Source of the DNA: Pseudomonas lalkuanensis
GTDB lineage: Bacteria > Pseudomonadota > Gammaproteobacteria > Pseudomonadales > Pseudomonadaceae
Reading direction: 5' to 3'
DNA: 64,000 nucleotides
Assembly: GCF_008807375.1 (NCBI RefSeq)
Contig: NZ_CP043311.1
Span: forward strand, 3,886,001-3,950,000
A program made the translations under genes and the position numbers. The notes under the pieces are model-generated. The model had not been told where the DNA came from. It ran no database searches and was given only the letters and a program-made list of their open reading frames with translations. Shown here one piece after another: positions 1 to 7,881 of this stretch. Every line of letters begins with the position of its first letter. The stretch's first letter is position 1.

Positions 1-2
1 AC

Positions 3-71
3 CCCGCCGCCTACGCCCGTAGCTTCCCGATCCATTCCCTGGCCGGCCACGCCCGCGCCATCGCCCTGTAG
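3..71 (+). CDS. nasS: C-terminal end of a NasS-like nitrate sensor (partial)
   Basis: Only the last 22 codons are in the window, ending in SLAGHARAIAL and a TAG at 69-71. The gene is open at the 5' edge. The tail and its place 21 bp before nasT fit NasS, a nitrate-binding protein related to the NrtA/CmpA ABC-binding family that lacks export and holds NasT inactive when nitrate is absent. The family call rests mainly on the nasT neighbour, because too little sequence is present to show domains. Confidence 0.6.
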   Translation, partial: PAAYARSFPIHSLAGHARAIAL

Positions 72-92
72 CCGTTGGGGAAGACCGTCGCC

Positions 93-671
93 ATGTTGCG
101 CATCCTGCTGATCAACGACACCGCAAAGAAAGTCGGGCGCCTCAAGACCGCCCTGGTGGAAGCCGGCTTCGAAGTCATCGACGAATCCGGGCTGACCATC
201 GACCTGCCAGCCCGCGTCGAAGCCATCCGCCCGGATGTGGTGCTGATTGATACCGAATCCCCTGGCCGCGATGTGATGGAGCAGGTCGTACTGGTCAGCC
301 GCGACCAGCCCCGCCCCATCGTAATGTTCACTGACGAGCACGACCCCAAGGTCATGCGCCAGGCCATCCAGGCAGGTGTCAGCGCCTACATTGTCGAAGG
401 CATCCAGACCGACCGCCTGCAGCCGATTCTCGATGTCGCCATGGCTCGCTTCGAGGCCGACCAGGCCCTTCGCGCCCAGCTCAACGCCCGCGACCAGCAA
501 CTGGCCGAACGCAAGCGCATCGAACTGGCCAAGGGACTGCTGATGAAGATGAAGCACTGTGGCGAAGAAGAGGCCTACACCCTGATGCGCCGCCAGGCGA
601 TGAGCCGCCAGCAGAAGCTGATCCAGGTAGCTGAGCAGATCATCGCAATGCACGACATGCTCGGCCCCTGA
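93..671 (+). CDS. nasT: NasT, nitrate-responsive antiterminator (receiver + ANTAR)
   Basis: This 192-residue protein has an N-terminal response-regulator-like receiver domain (about residues 1-125, starting MLRILLINDT) and a C-terminal ANTAR RNA-binding domain (about 130-190, with ERKRIELAKGLLMKMK and AYTLMRRQAMSRQQKL). NasT proteins bind paired hexaloop hairpins in nitrate-assimilation leaders and prevent termination; NasS blocks this without nitrate. I chose the ATG at 93 over the upstream TTG at 75 because MLRILL is the usual family start. Two matching RNA targets lie in this window, at 6302-6385 and 9689-9773. Confidence 0.9.
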   Translation: MLRILLINDTAKKVGRLKTALVEAGFEVIDESGLTIDLPARVEAIRPDVVLIDTESPGRDVMEQVVLVSRDQPRPIVMFTDEHDPKVMRQAIQAGVSAYIVEGIQTDRLQPILDVAMARFEADQALRAQLNARDQQLAERKRIELAKGLLMKMKHCGEEEAYTLMRRQAMSRQQKLIQVAEQIIAMHDMLGP

Positions 672-690
672 GGCTGAACTGTACCGCCGG

Positions 691-707
691 TCGGCACCAC
701 TGTTGCA
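691..707 (+). promoter_or_regulatory. Candidate sigma-54 promoter for the PLP decarboxylase gene
   Basis: The sequence TCGGCACCACTGTTGCA has GG at 693-694 and GC at 705-706 with exactly 10 bp between, and TTGCA in the -12 element. It matches the sigma-54 consensus (TGGCACG-N4-TTGCA) except for the first T and the last G of the -24 box. Transcription would begin near 718, leaving a leader of about 105 nt before the ATG at 824. Confidence 0.5.
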
Positions 708-823
708 CTCGTTTCGGTACGCGCTGGGCATCTGTACGGGCAGCAGTGATCCCGGGTGTATCTGCTGGCCCGCGCGCGGTCCCGCTATGGTAGGAAGCAC
801 CGCCTTCTGCCAACGAGATCGCC

Positions 824-2176
824 ATGGACCACGAACGCCAACTCCTCGAAGACGCCGACCGCCGCGCCCTCGCCTACGTCGCCGGGATACCGCAGCGCCG
901 TGTATTCCCCGCCCCGGAGGCCATCCAGGCCCTGGACGCACTCGACGGCCCGCTCCCCGAACGGGGACGGCCGGCCGATGAGGTGCTGCGCCAGCTCGAC
1001 GAGCTCGGTTCCCCCGCCACTACCGCCTCCAACGGCGGGCGCTACTTCGGCTTCGTGATCGGGGCCACCCTGCCAGCCGCGGCAGCCGCCGAACGCCTGG
1101 CACTGGCCTGGGACCAGTGCGCGTCCTCCTTCGACAATTCCCCCGCCGCCGATCGCATCGAAAAGGTGGCCGCACGCTGGGTACTGGAAAGCCTTGGACT
1201 GCCTGTCGACAGCGCCGTGGGCTTCGGCACCAGCGCCACCGCCTGCAGCCTCGCCTGCCTGTCCGCGGCACGCCGCACGCTGCTGGCACGCAAGGGTTGG
1301 GACTTCGACGGCGACGGCCTGATGGGCGCGCCCGAAGTGCGCGTGGTGGTTTCCGCCAGCGTGCACATCACGGTAAAGAAGGCGCTGCGCATCCTCGGCT
1401 TCGGCATGAACCGCCTGCTGATCGCGCCCGTCGACGAACACGGCCGCATCGACCCAGCGCGCCTGCCGCCGCTGGACGACATGACGGTACTCTGCCTGCA
1501 GGCGGGTGAGGTCAACACGGGAGAATTCGACCCCTTCGCCGAACTGATTCCCCGCGCAAGGGCGGCCGGCTCCTGGGTCCATGTCGACGGCGCCTTCGGC
1601 CTCTGGGTCCGCGCTTCGTCCCGGGCGCAGCTAGCCTCCGGGGTCGAGCAGGCCGACAGCTGGACCTGCGACGGCCACAAATGGCTGAACACTCCCTACG
1701 ACGGCGCCATGGCCATCTGTCGCGATGCCGACGCCCTGGCCACGGCGATGAACAGCGATGCCGCCTATGCCACTGCCTTGCGGGATGCGCAGAAGAACCT
1801 GACCCTGGAATTCTCCCGCCGCGCCCGTGGCATTCCAATCTGGGCCGCACTGGCCGCCCTCGGTCGCGACGGCCTGGTCGGCATGATCGACCGCCACCTG
1901 CGTCAGGCCGATCACCTCGCCGGGCGCCTACGCGCGGCCGGGTACCAGGTAATCAACCGCGTAGTCCTCAACCAGGTCCTGGTGCGGGCCGACTGCGACG
2001 AGGAAACAGTGGCCATCCGCACCGCAGCCCAGGCATCCGGCGAGGTCTGGTTCGGCCCCACCCTGTGGCAAGGCCGACCGGCGTTCCGACTCAGTGTCTC
2101 CTCCTGGCGCACCACCGACGCCGATATCGAGCGCCTGGCCGACCTGCTCGCTCGCTTGAAGAGCGGTTCCCGCTGA
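824..2176 (+). CDS. PLP-dependent group II amino-acid decarboxylase family protein
   Basis: This 450-residue protein is of the fold-type I pyridoxal-phosphate enzymes related to aromatic amino acid and glutamate decarboxylases. The cofactor lysine lies in DGHKWLNTPYDGA (about residues 285-297), preceded by the phosphate-site sequence HVDGAFGLW. The substrate cannot be read from sequence. The start is an ATG preceded by a weak GAGAT. It follows nasT by 152 bp, and a sigma-54-type promoter at 691-707 suggests nitrogen control, which would fit use of an amino acid or amine as nitrogen source (inference). Confidence 0.75.
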   Translation: MDHERQLLEDADRRALAYVAGIPQRRVFPAPEAIQALDALDGPLPERGRPADEVLRQLDELGSPATTASNGGRYFGFVIGATLPAAAAAERLALAWDQCASSFDNSPAADRIEKVAARWVLESLGLPVDSAVGFGTSATACSLACLSAARRTLLARKGWDFDGDGLMGAPEVRVVVSASVHITVKKALRILGFGMNRLLIAPVDEHGRIDPARLPPLDDMTVLCLQAGEVNTGEFDPFAELIPRARAAGSWVHVDGAFGLWVRASSRAQLASGVEQADSWTCDGHKWLNTPYDGAMAICRDADALATAMNSDAAYATALRDAQKNLTLEFSRRARGIPIWAALAALGRDGLVGMIDRHLRQADHLAGRLRAAGYQVINRVVLNQVLVRADCDEETVAIRTAAQASGEVWFGPTLWQGRPAFRLSVSSWRTTDADIERLADLLARLKSGSR

Positions 2177-2338
2177 AGCCCCTCTGGCTGGCGCCTCTCC
2201 CACTGACGGAGAGGCGCCGGTAACGCGGAAAAACTTCCCTCGACAAACGGCCCGCCAAGCCCTTATCTTCGCCGCCAGGCCACCGCAGTGGCCGACGTCG
2301 CTCGGACGGTTCCGGGCGCTTACGTATCCGAGGAAAGC

Positions 2339-3583
2339 ATGGCTGAACAGCGTTCACCGCGCCGCTTTGCGCGCATCGATCGTCTCCCCCCCTACGTCTT
2401 CAACATCACCGCCGAACTCAAGATGGCAGCACGCCGTCGCGGCGAGGACATCATCGACCTCTCCATGGGCAACCCCGACGGCGCCACCCCGCCGCACATC
2501 GTGGAAAAGCTCGTGCAGGTCGCCCAGCGTGAAGACACCCACGGATACTCCACTTCCCGCGGTATTCCACGCCTGCGCCGAGCCATCTCGCGCTGGTACA
2601 AGGACCGTTACGACGTGGAGATCGATCCTGAAACCGAAGCCATCGTCACCATCGGTTCCAAGGAAGGCCTGGCACACCTGATGCTCGCCACCCTGGACCA
2701 CGGCGACACCGTGCTCGTGCCCAATCCGAGCTACCCGATCCACATCTACGGTGCGGTGATCGCCGGCGCCCAGGTACGCTCGGTTCCGCTCGTGCCAGGC
2801 GTGGACTTCTTCGCCGAGCTGGAACGGGCCATTCGCGAAAGCATTCCGAAGCCGAAGATGATGATCATCGGCTTCCCGTCCAACCCCACCGCCCAGTGCG
2901 TGGAACTGGACTTCTTCGAGCGCGTGGTTGCCCTGGCCAAGCAGTACGAGGTCCTGGTGGTCCACGACCTGGCCTACGCCGACATCGTCTACGACGGCTG
3001 GAAGGCACCCTCCATCATGCAGGTTCCCGGCGCCAAGGACATTGCGGTGGAGTTCTTCACCCTGTCCAAGAGCTACAACATGGCGGGCTGGCGGATCGGC
3101 TTCATGGTCGGCAACCCGGAACTGGTCAGCGCCCTGGCGCGGATCAAGAGCTACCACGACTACGGCACCTTCACCCCGCTGCAGGTAGCCGCGATTGCCG
3201 CCCTGGAAGGTGACCAGCAGTGCGTTCTCGACATCGCCGAGCAGTACCGCCAGCGCCGCAACGTGCTGGTGAAGGGGCTGCATGAGATTGGCTGGATGGT
3301 GGAGAACCCCAAGGCTTCGATGTACGTCTGGGCCAAGATCCCCGAGCCCTACGCCGCCATGGGTTCCCTGGAGTTCTCCAAGAAACTCCTGGCCGAAGCC
3401 AAGGTCTGCGTATCGCCCGGGCTGGGCTTTGGCGACTACGGCGACGACCACGTGCGCTTCGCCCTGATCGAGAACCAGGATCGTATCCGCCAGGCCGTTC
3501 GCGGTATCAAGGGCATGTTCCGCGCTGACGGGCTTCTCGGGTCGCCGGCAGCGTCCAAGCCCCGGAAAACCGGCAAGGCGTAA
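2339..3583 (+). CDS. alaC: AlaC-type alanine/glutamate-pyruvate aminotransferase
   Basis: This 414-residue fold-type I aminotransferase begins [20 protein letters not shown] and carries the family stretch [12 protein letters not shown] near the N-terminus. The Schiff-base lysine is in [16 protein letters not shown]. The family moves amino groups between alanine and 2-oxoglutarate/pyruvate. The ATG at 2339 has GAGGAAAG just upstream, so I prefer it to the GTG at 2288. The C-terminal tail ([14 protein letters not shown]) is low-complexity and probably disordered. Confidence 0.85.
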   Translation: MAEQRSPRRFARIDRLPPYVFNITAELKMAARRRGEDIIDLSMGNPDGATPPHIVEKLVQVAQREDTHGYSTSRGIPRLRRAISRWYKDRYDVEIDPETEAIVTIGSKEGLAHLMLATLDHGDTVLVPNPSYPIHIYGAVIAGAQVRSVPLVPGVDFFAELERAIRESIPKPKMMIIGFPSNPTAQCVELDFFERVVALAKQYEVLVVHDLAYADIVYDGWKAPSIMQVPGAKDIAVEFFTLSKSYNMAGWRIGFMVGNPELVSALARIKSYHDYGTFTPLQVAAIAALEGDQQCVLDIAEQYRQRRNVLVKGLHEIGWMVENPKASMYVWAKIPEPYAAMGSLEFSKKLLAEAKVCVSPGLGFGDYGDDHVRFALIENQDRIRQAVRGIKGMFRADGLLGSPAASKPRKTGKA

Positions 3584-3591
3584 CGCCGGAT

Positions 3592-3617
3592 CGCGCCCCC
3601 AGGTCACAGGGGGCGCG
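3592..3617 (+). terminator. Hairpin downstream of alaC
   Basis: A perfect 9-bp stem (CGCGCCCCC / GGGGGCGCG) with loop AGGTCACA lies 9 bp after the alaC stop. The run after it is CTTCCC, not a T-tract, so it may be a weak terminator or an mRNA-stabilising hairpin. Confidence 0.5.
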
Positions 3618-4051
3618 CTTCCCACTGAACTTCCCCGAAACGCCCGCCTGGCAAGGTTCCCTCGCCTTTTCAAGCGCTTGCAATGCCCCTCCAGTCACTA
3701 CCGCCCGTCGGCTTTACGATCATTTTTTGAACAAAGTCGGGGGAGGATGACTCTGATGAAAGCCAAAGTTCATCGCGCCACTTCTCGAACCATGGCTGGT
3801 CACCGGCGCGCATGTCTATCTAATTCCCCTTGAGTCCGGAGTGATTCCAAATGCACGAGTTTACGTGCAGGTGGTTTCTTTGCCTCAAAATAGGAGGAGT
3901 GCTTATGAAGACATGAAAATAACTAGATCTGTTAGTTCAACCTGACCATCACTCAAGGTCCAAAGAGACCAACGAGTAAATACATAAAACACACATCGGT
4001 GCCATTCCTGCATCAGCACACCAACTTACTTTGTAAAACAAGAGGTCAACC
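3618..4051. other. 434-bp AT-richer intergenic region
   Basis: No clear gene lies here. Composition shifts towards A+T compared with the flanks, especially 3850-4050. It holds a possible 25-codon ORF with a good ribosome-binding site (3756-3833), a three-codon ATG AAG ACA TGA mini-ORF at 3905-3916 preceded by AGGAGGAG, and a small inverted repeat AACTA..TAGTT near 3920-3940. The mini-ORFs could mark a leader controlling the gene at 4052 or be remnants of a lost gene. Confidence 0.5.
3756..3833 (+). CDS. Possible 25-residue small protein
   Basis: This short ORF starts MKAKVHRATSRTMAGHR and ends in SNSP before TGA. It is preceded by an unusually strong Shine-Dalgarno sequence, GGGGGAGGAT, at 3739-3748, with 7 bp spacing. 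The peptide is basic (several Arg, Lys and His) with no membrane segment. I do not recognise it. Only the ribosome-binding site supports it, so it may be chance. Confidence 0.25.
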   Translation: MKAKVHRATSRTMAGHRRACLSNSP

Positions 4052-4711
4052 ATGGAGCTGTATCACCTAATTACTTCCCTGTTCAAACAGGAAGCAACCA
4101 TGGAATTAATGCGCATGGGTGTCGTCTATGCCCACCTGATCGCTTGCTGCGTGGCTATCGGCCTGGTCCTGACCAGCGACATCGCCATGATCAAGCAAAT
4201 GATCTCCGGCGAAGACGACGCTGCCCATAGCGACAAAACCCATCTTGATACTCTGAAGAAAACTGTACTGCTTGCACTCGCGGCACTCTGGGTTACAGGG
4301 ATAGGTATTATCCTGATGGATTACTCTGTCAAAGGCGCGGTGTACTTCCTCAACCCCAAGCTCCAGGCCAAGATCCTGGTCGTGACACTGTTGACCGTTA
4401 ACGGTTTCCTCCTTCACAGCGCTGTACTGCCCGCCATCAAAAAAGCTGGCTCGCTGGTCAGAATGGAAACCAATGCCCGCACCCTCGCGGTGTTCTCGGG
4501 CGTCGTCTCCGGAGTTTCCTGGTTCTACGGAGCCATGCTGGGCATCGCTCGTCCGCTCAGCTGGAAATACTCCCTTGGCGAAATCATGTTCGCTTACCCG
4601 CTGTTCATCTGCCTTGGCTTCGTCGCGATGACGCTGCTGGTGAAGTGGGCAAGCAACAGAGCTGAAAATCTCACTCCTACTCGAGTGAATCCCGCACTCG
4701 CCTCCTGGTAA
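4052..4711 (+). CDS. Unrecognised inner-membrane protein, about five TM segments
   Basis: This 219-residue hydrophobic protein has membrane segments at about residues 22-44, 70-92, 106-128, 148-170 and 180-202. Short charged loops separate them, including a soluble loop ISGEDDAAHSDKTHLDTLKK at about 52-71. AGAGGT precedes the ATG; a second in-frame ATG at 4100 is possible. It is less GC-rich than its neighbours and sits alone between AT-richer spacers, so it may be acquired. I recognise no catalytic or binding motif. Confidence 0.6.
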   Translation: MELYHLITSLFKQEATMELMRMGVVYAHLIACCVAIGLVLTSDIAMIKQMISGEDDAAHSDKTHLDTLKKTVLLALAALWVTGIGIILMDYSVKGAVYFLNPKLQAKILVVTLLTVNGFLLHSAVLPAIKKAGSLVRMETNARTLAVFSGVVSGVSWFYGAMLGIARPLSWKYSLGEIMFAYPLFICLGFVAMTLLVKWASNRAENLTPTRVNPALASW

Positions 4712-4716
4712 GAGAT

Positions 4717-4739
4717 AGCTGGGCAGGGATGCCCAGTTT
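4717..4739 (+). terminator. Terminator after the membrane-protein gene
   Basis: CTGGGCA / TGCCCAG forms a perfect 7-bp stem with a GGGA loop, extended by weaker pairs and followed by TTT. It begins 5 bp after the stop codon of the upstream gene. Confidence 0.65.
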
Positions 4740-4950
4740 CAAACTGAAGTTCCCATTCAAGTACAAACAAGTAACTTCACCAAATATAAGAACACTTATA
4801 TAACCGCATTATCCCCTGCAGCTGCCTGACCGGTTCCTCCAGCCAAACAGGGACAAGAGTCCCAATATTTCTCTGCTACGACCCGGAACTTTTTCCCCTC
4901 CTGCATGCACGAACTGCTGCCTCCAAGAATTCCAGCAGTAAGGACATACA

Positions 4951-5637
4951 GTGATCGACCTCAGCACCTGGAACCTGACGGTCCCAGCCACCACCTCCAA
5001 TACCCTCATCGAAACCGGCCGTCTCAACAACGGCTATGAAAGTCAGTACTTCAGTCGCAACTCCGATGGCAGCATCAGCTTCTGGGTTCCAGTGAATGGT
5101 GCTCGTACAGAAGATGCCAGCTATCCCCGCACCGAATTGCGGGAGACCCAGACCGACGGAACCCTCAGCTACTGGTACCACGCCAGCGCCGACAACTACC
5201 TCAGCGCGGTGCTCTCGGTGGAGCAGGTACCGAGTCAGGGCAAGATCGTCATCGGCCAGATTCACAGCAAGGACGAAGCCGGGAGCCAGAACGACCCACT
5301 GCTGAAGATTCAGTACCACTACCTGCGCGGCAACGGCCGCATCGAAGCGCTGTTGCGCAAGCGCCCCGGCGATACGGAAGTGGAGAACATCCTGCTGGCG
5401 GAGAACGTCGACCTCGGCGAGCGATTCGGCTACGACCTGCGCATCACCCCCAGCGGCAGGCTGGGTATCGTCATCACCAGCGATGGCGACGACGGCAACC
5501 TCTACCGCGAGCTCAGCGGCTACTGGGGCAAACAGCAGCTCTACTTCAAGGCCGGCGCCTACATCCAGGACAACTACGGTGCCGAGAATGAGGGTGGCCG
5601 TGTCACCTTCTACTGGCTGAACAGCCTGCACCGCTGA
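4951..5637 (+). CDS. PL7-family alginate lyase, no signal peptide
   Basis: This 228-residue protein has the three conserved PL7 catalytic regions: RTELRE (about 59-64), QIHSKDE (about 99-105) and YFKAGAYIQDN (about 197-207). The His of QIH and the Tyr of YFKAG are the usual catalytic pair in beta-elimination of alginate. It starts at GTG (4951) with AAGGA 6 bp upstream. An in-frame TAA at 4939-4941 rules out a longer N-terminus, so the single-domain enzyme lacks a signal peptide and is probably cytoplasmic. I recall a similar gene beside nas genes in other Pseudomonas. Confidence 0.85.
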   Translation: MIDLSTWNLTVPATTSNTLIETGRLNNGYESQYFSRNSDGSISFWVPVNGARTEDASYPRTELRETQTDGTLSYWYHASADNYLSAVLSVEQVPSQGKIVIGQIHSKDEAGSQNDPLLKIQYHYLRGNGRIEALLRKRPGDTEVENILLAENVDLGERFGYDLRITPSGRLGIVITSDGDDGNLYRELSGYWGKQQLYFKAGAYIQDNYGAENEGGRVTFYWLNSLHR

Positions 5638-5717
5638 AATTCAGCCTACGAATGCCAGGCCATCCGCGGCCACGGGCGTAGAATCGGCGCCTTGCCGATT
5701 CCACGCCCGAGGTTCCG

Positions 5718-6161
5718 ATGGCCCGCTTGACGCTGAATTTCCCCGAAGACCAGTACTGCTATTCCACGCACCTGACCGTGCGGGTCACCGACATCAACGG
5801 GGCCAACCACCTGGGCAACGACTCGATGATCTCGATGATTTCCGAAGCGCGGGCGCGCTTCCTGTTCGAATTCGGCATCAGCGAGACGGCCGAGGACGGC
5901 ACCGGGATCATCGTCACCGATCTGGCCACCACCTACCGCGCCGAGGCCCACGCCCGCGACCAGTTGCTGTTCGAAGTGGGCGTCATGGACTTCAACCGGT
6001 ACGGCGGCGACATCACCTTCCGCATCACCCGCCCGGCCGACGGCAAGCTGGTGGCCATGGCCAAATCCGGCTTCGTCTTCTTCAACTACCACGCGTCCCG
6101 CGTAGTCCCCATGCCAGAGGACTTTCGCCAGACCTTCCCCGGAGTGAACTGGCTGGACTGA
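5718..6161 (+). CDS. Hotdog-fold (4HBT-like) acyl-CoA thioesterase
   Basis: The 147-residue protein fits a single hotdog domain of the 4-hydroxybenzoyl-CoA thioesterase superfamily. It has VRVTDINGANHLGNDSMISM in the substrate region and YRAEAHARDQLLFEVGV in the central strands. Such enzymes hydrolyse acyl-CoA thioesters; the chain is not predictable. It lies alone between the alginate lyase and the nasA leader, in the same direction but 80 bp from the lyase gene. Confidence 0.75.
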   Translation: MARLTLNFPEDQYCYSTHLTVRVTDINGANHLGNDSMISMISEARARFLFEFGISETAEDGTGIIVTDLATTYRAEAHARDQLLFEVGVMDFNRYGGDITFRITRPADGKLVAMAKSGFVFFNYHASRVVPMPEDFRQTFPGVNWLD

Positions 6162-6270
6162 GCCAGTACGGCTTCAACTCGGTGCAAACAGAACCCACTC
6201 GCCCCGTTTTGATTCAGACAGAAAAATCGAACCCCTCGCAGAAACCGCTCTGAATCGGCACTTCCGGAGA

Positions 6271-6288
6271 TTGGCCCGGCTCTTGCTC
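6271..6288 (+). promoter_or_regulatory. Candidate sigma-54 promoter of nasA
   Basis: TTGGCCCGGCTCTTGCT matches the sigma-54 consensus with one change in the -24 box (C for A). GG at 6273-6274 and GC at 6285-6286 are 10 bp apart. The expected start is near 6298, only a few bases before the first hexaloop hairpin, so the leader RNA would begin at the NasT target. Confidence 0.7.
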
Positions 6289-6301
6289 TGGGACAGTCAG
6301 A

Positions 6302-6343
6302 GGTAGCCAACGGCGGTTGCCCTACTACACGACAAAGGCGTCG
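6302..6343 (+). promoter_or_regulatory. NasT (ANTAR) dual-hexaloop RNA target, nasA leader
   Basis: Hairpin P1 pairs GGTAGCC (6302-6308) with GGTTGCC (6315-6321) through seven pairs, two of them G-U, around the hexaloop AACGGC. After an 8-nt linker, P2 pairs CGAC (6330-6333) with GTCG (6340-6343) around the hexaloop AAAGGC. Both loops have A at position 1 and G at position 4, the signature of ANTAR-bound RNAs. P2 overlaps the 5' arm of the terminator at 6337, so the two structures exclude each other. Confidence 0.85.
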
Positions 6344-6385
6344 CGTCACTACGCAGAAATGCGGGCAGTGGTGCGGCGCCTTTTT
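6337..6385 (+). terminator. Regulated intrinsic terminator in the nasA leader
   Basis: A 14-bp stem (6337-6350 with 6367-6380, three G-U pairs) is capped by CGCA-GAAA-TGCG (6352-6363) and followed by TTTTT at 6381-6385. Its first seven bases are also the loop and 3' arm of NasT hairpin P2, so NasT binding should prevent it. A further small hairpin CCCCA-GTGA-TGGGG lies at 6394-6407. About 170 nt of untranslated leader follow before nasA with no other feature I can name. Confidence 0.85.
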
Positions 6386-6578
6386 CGTTCCGGCCCCAGT
6401 GATGGGGCGGTGGACGGGCCGGGATCCGGACGTTCGCTTGCAGCTCACTCAATCCCGCTGCGGCTGCGGCCGCAGGACGACGCGCCACAAGCGCGACGTT
6501 TTACCGGGAGGTGCGACCGCCGTGCCCACGATCATGGCGCGAGCACCTCCCGGCCCCTAACTGCAGATGAGGTGTTCG

Positions 6579-7790
6579 ATGACAACGAGTTTCTGGAAAG
6601 CCGGCCACACGCCCACCCTGTTCTCCGCCTTCCTCTATTTCGACCTGAGTTTCATGGTGTGGTACGTCCTCGGCCCGCTCGGGGTGCAGATCGCCAGCGA
6701 CCTGCAACTCAGCACCCAGCAGCGCGCCATGATGGTCGCCACCCCCATCCTGGCCGGCGCCGTGTTGCGCTTCCTGATGGGCATGCTCGCGGACCGTACC
6801 TCGCCCAAGACTGCGGGCCTCATCGGCCAGGTCGTGGTGATCGCCGCGCTCTTCGTCGCCTGGCAGGTCGGCATCCGCACCTATGAGCAGGCGCTGCTCC
6901 TCGGCCTGTTCCTCGGTTTCGCCGGTGCATCATTCGCCGTGGCGCTGCCGCTGGCATCCCAGTGGTATCCGCCGCAGCATCAGGGCAAGGCCATGGGCAT
7001 CGCCGGTGCAGGCAACTCCGGCACCGTGCTGGCGGCCCTCTTCGCTCCCGGCCTGGCTTCACTGTACGGCTGGAACAATGTCTTCGGCCTGGCGCTGATC
7101 CCGCTGGTGCTGACCCTGGCGATCTTCTTCCTGGCGGCGCGCAACGCTCCCAACCGCCCGGCACCCAAGGCCCTCGGCGATTACCTGAAAGCCCTGGGCG
7201 ACCGTGACAGCTGGTGGTTCATGCTGTTCTACAGCGTGACCTTCGGCGGCTTCCTCGGCCTGGCCAGCACCCTGCCCGGCTACTTCCACGACCAGTACGG
7301 CCTGGCCCCGGTGACCGCCGGCTACTACACCGCCGCCTGCGTCTTCGCCGGCAGCCTGATGCGTCCGTTGGGTGGCGCCTTCGCCGACCGCATCGGAGGC
7401 ATTCGCACCCTCCTGGTGGTCTATACGGTCGCCTCGGTGTGCATCGCCGCGGTGGGCTTCCACATCGCCAGTTCCGCAGTCGCCCTGGGCCTGTTCGTGG
7501 TCGCCATGCTGAGCCTTGGTGCCGGAAACGGCGCGGTGTTCCAGCTGGTACCCCAGCGCTTCCACAAGGAAATCGGCGTAATGACCGGCCTGATCGGCAT
7601 GGCCGGCGGCATCGGCGGCTTCTGCCTGACCGCTGGCCTGGGTGCCATCAAGCAGTACACCGGCGACTACCAGCTCGGCCTGTGGCTGTTCGCCAGCCTG
7701 GGCGTGGTGGCCTGGTTCGGCCTCTATGGGGTAAAGCAGCGCTGGCGCACCACCTGGGGTTCGGCTGCCGTCACTGCAGCCCGTGTCTGA
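6579..7790 (+). CDS. nasA: NasA/NarK-type nitrate transporter (MFS)
   Basis: This 403-residue major facilitator protein has about 12 membrane helices. Family signatures include FLMGMLADRTSPK in the helix 2-3 loop, GAGNSGTVLAALFAPGL (the glycine-rich nitrate signature), and GAGNGAVFQLVPQRF in the second half. It imports nitrate for assimilation. I chose ATG 6579 because GAGGTG lies 5-10 bp upstream; an in-frame ATG at 6567 has no such site. Expression should depend on sigma-54 and NasT through the leader directly upstream. Confidence 0.9.
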   Translation: MTTSFWKAGHTPTLFSAFLYFDLSFMVWYVLGPLGVQIASDLQLSTQQRAMMVATPILAGAVLRFLMGMLADRTSPKTAGLIGQVVVIAALFVAWQVGIRTYEQALLLGLFLGFAGASFAVALPLASQWYPPQHQGKAMGIAGAGNSGTVLAALFAPGLASLYGWNNVFGLALIPLVLTLAIFFLAARNAPNRPAPKALGDYLKALGDRDSWWFMLFYSVTFGGFLGLASTLPGYFHDQYGLAPVTAGYYTAACVFAGSLMRPLGGAFADRIGGIRTLLVVYTVASVCIAAVGFHIASSAVALGLFVVAMLSLGAGNGAVFQLVPQRFHKEIGVMTGLIGMAGGIGGFCLTAGLGAIKQYTGDYQLGLWLFASLGVVAWFGLYGVKQRWRTTWGSAAVTAARV

Positions 7791-7837
7791 CCCGCTTGAC
7801 GAATCGGCGCCCAGTGCGGCGCCGAGCCGGACTCGAC

Positions 7838-7859
7838 AAGGAGCGCCTCGCGCTCCTTT
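7838..7859 (+). terminator. Perfect hairpin between nasA and the phosphatase-kinase gene
   Basis: AAGGAGCGC / GCGCTCCTT is a perfect 9-bp stem with a CTC loop and TTT at its end. It sits 47 bp after nasA and 23 bp before the next ATG. A second palindrome, GGCGCC..GGCGCC, lies just before it (about 7806-7823). The pair may attenuate transcription from nasA into the downstream gene or act as a processing site. Confidence 0.5.
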
Positions 7860-7881
7860 GGCCATACAGGACCCAAGCCCG

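Noticed and set aside
3905..3916. Three-codon ORF ATG AAG ACA TGA with a strong Shine-Dalgarno
   Set aside because: It is too short to call as a gene; noted only as part of the spacer at 3618-4051.
6160..6200. Possible NtrC half-site GGTGCA upstream of the nasA sigma-54 promoter
   Set aside because: Only one half-site is clear and the second arm does not match. A similar GCACCA at 9553 is also single. The evidence is too weak to list.
7783..7881. Upstream GTG start extending the phosphatase-kinase by 33 residues
   Set aside because: The extension overlaps nasA and crosses the two hairpins, and the residues are unlike a PP2C N-terminus. ATG 7882 is preferred.
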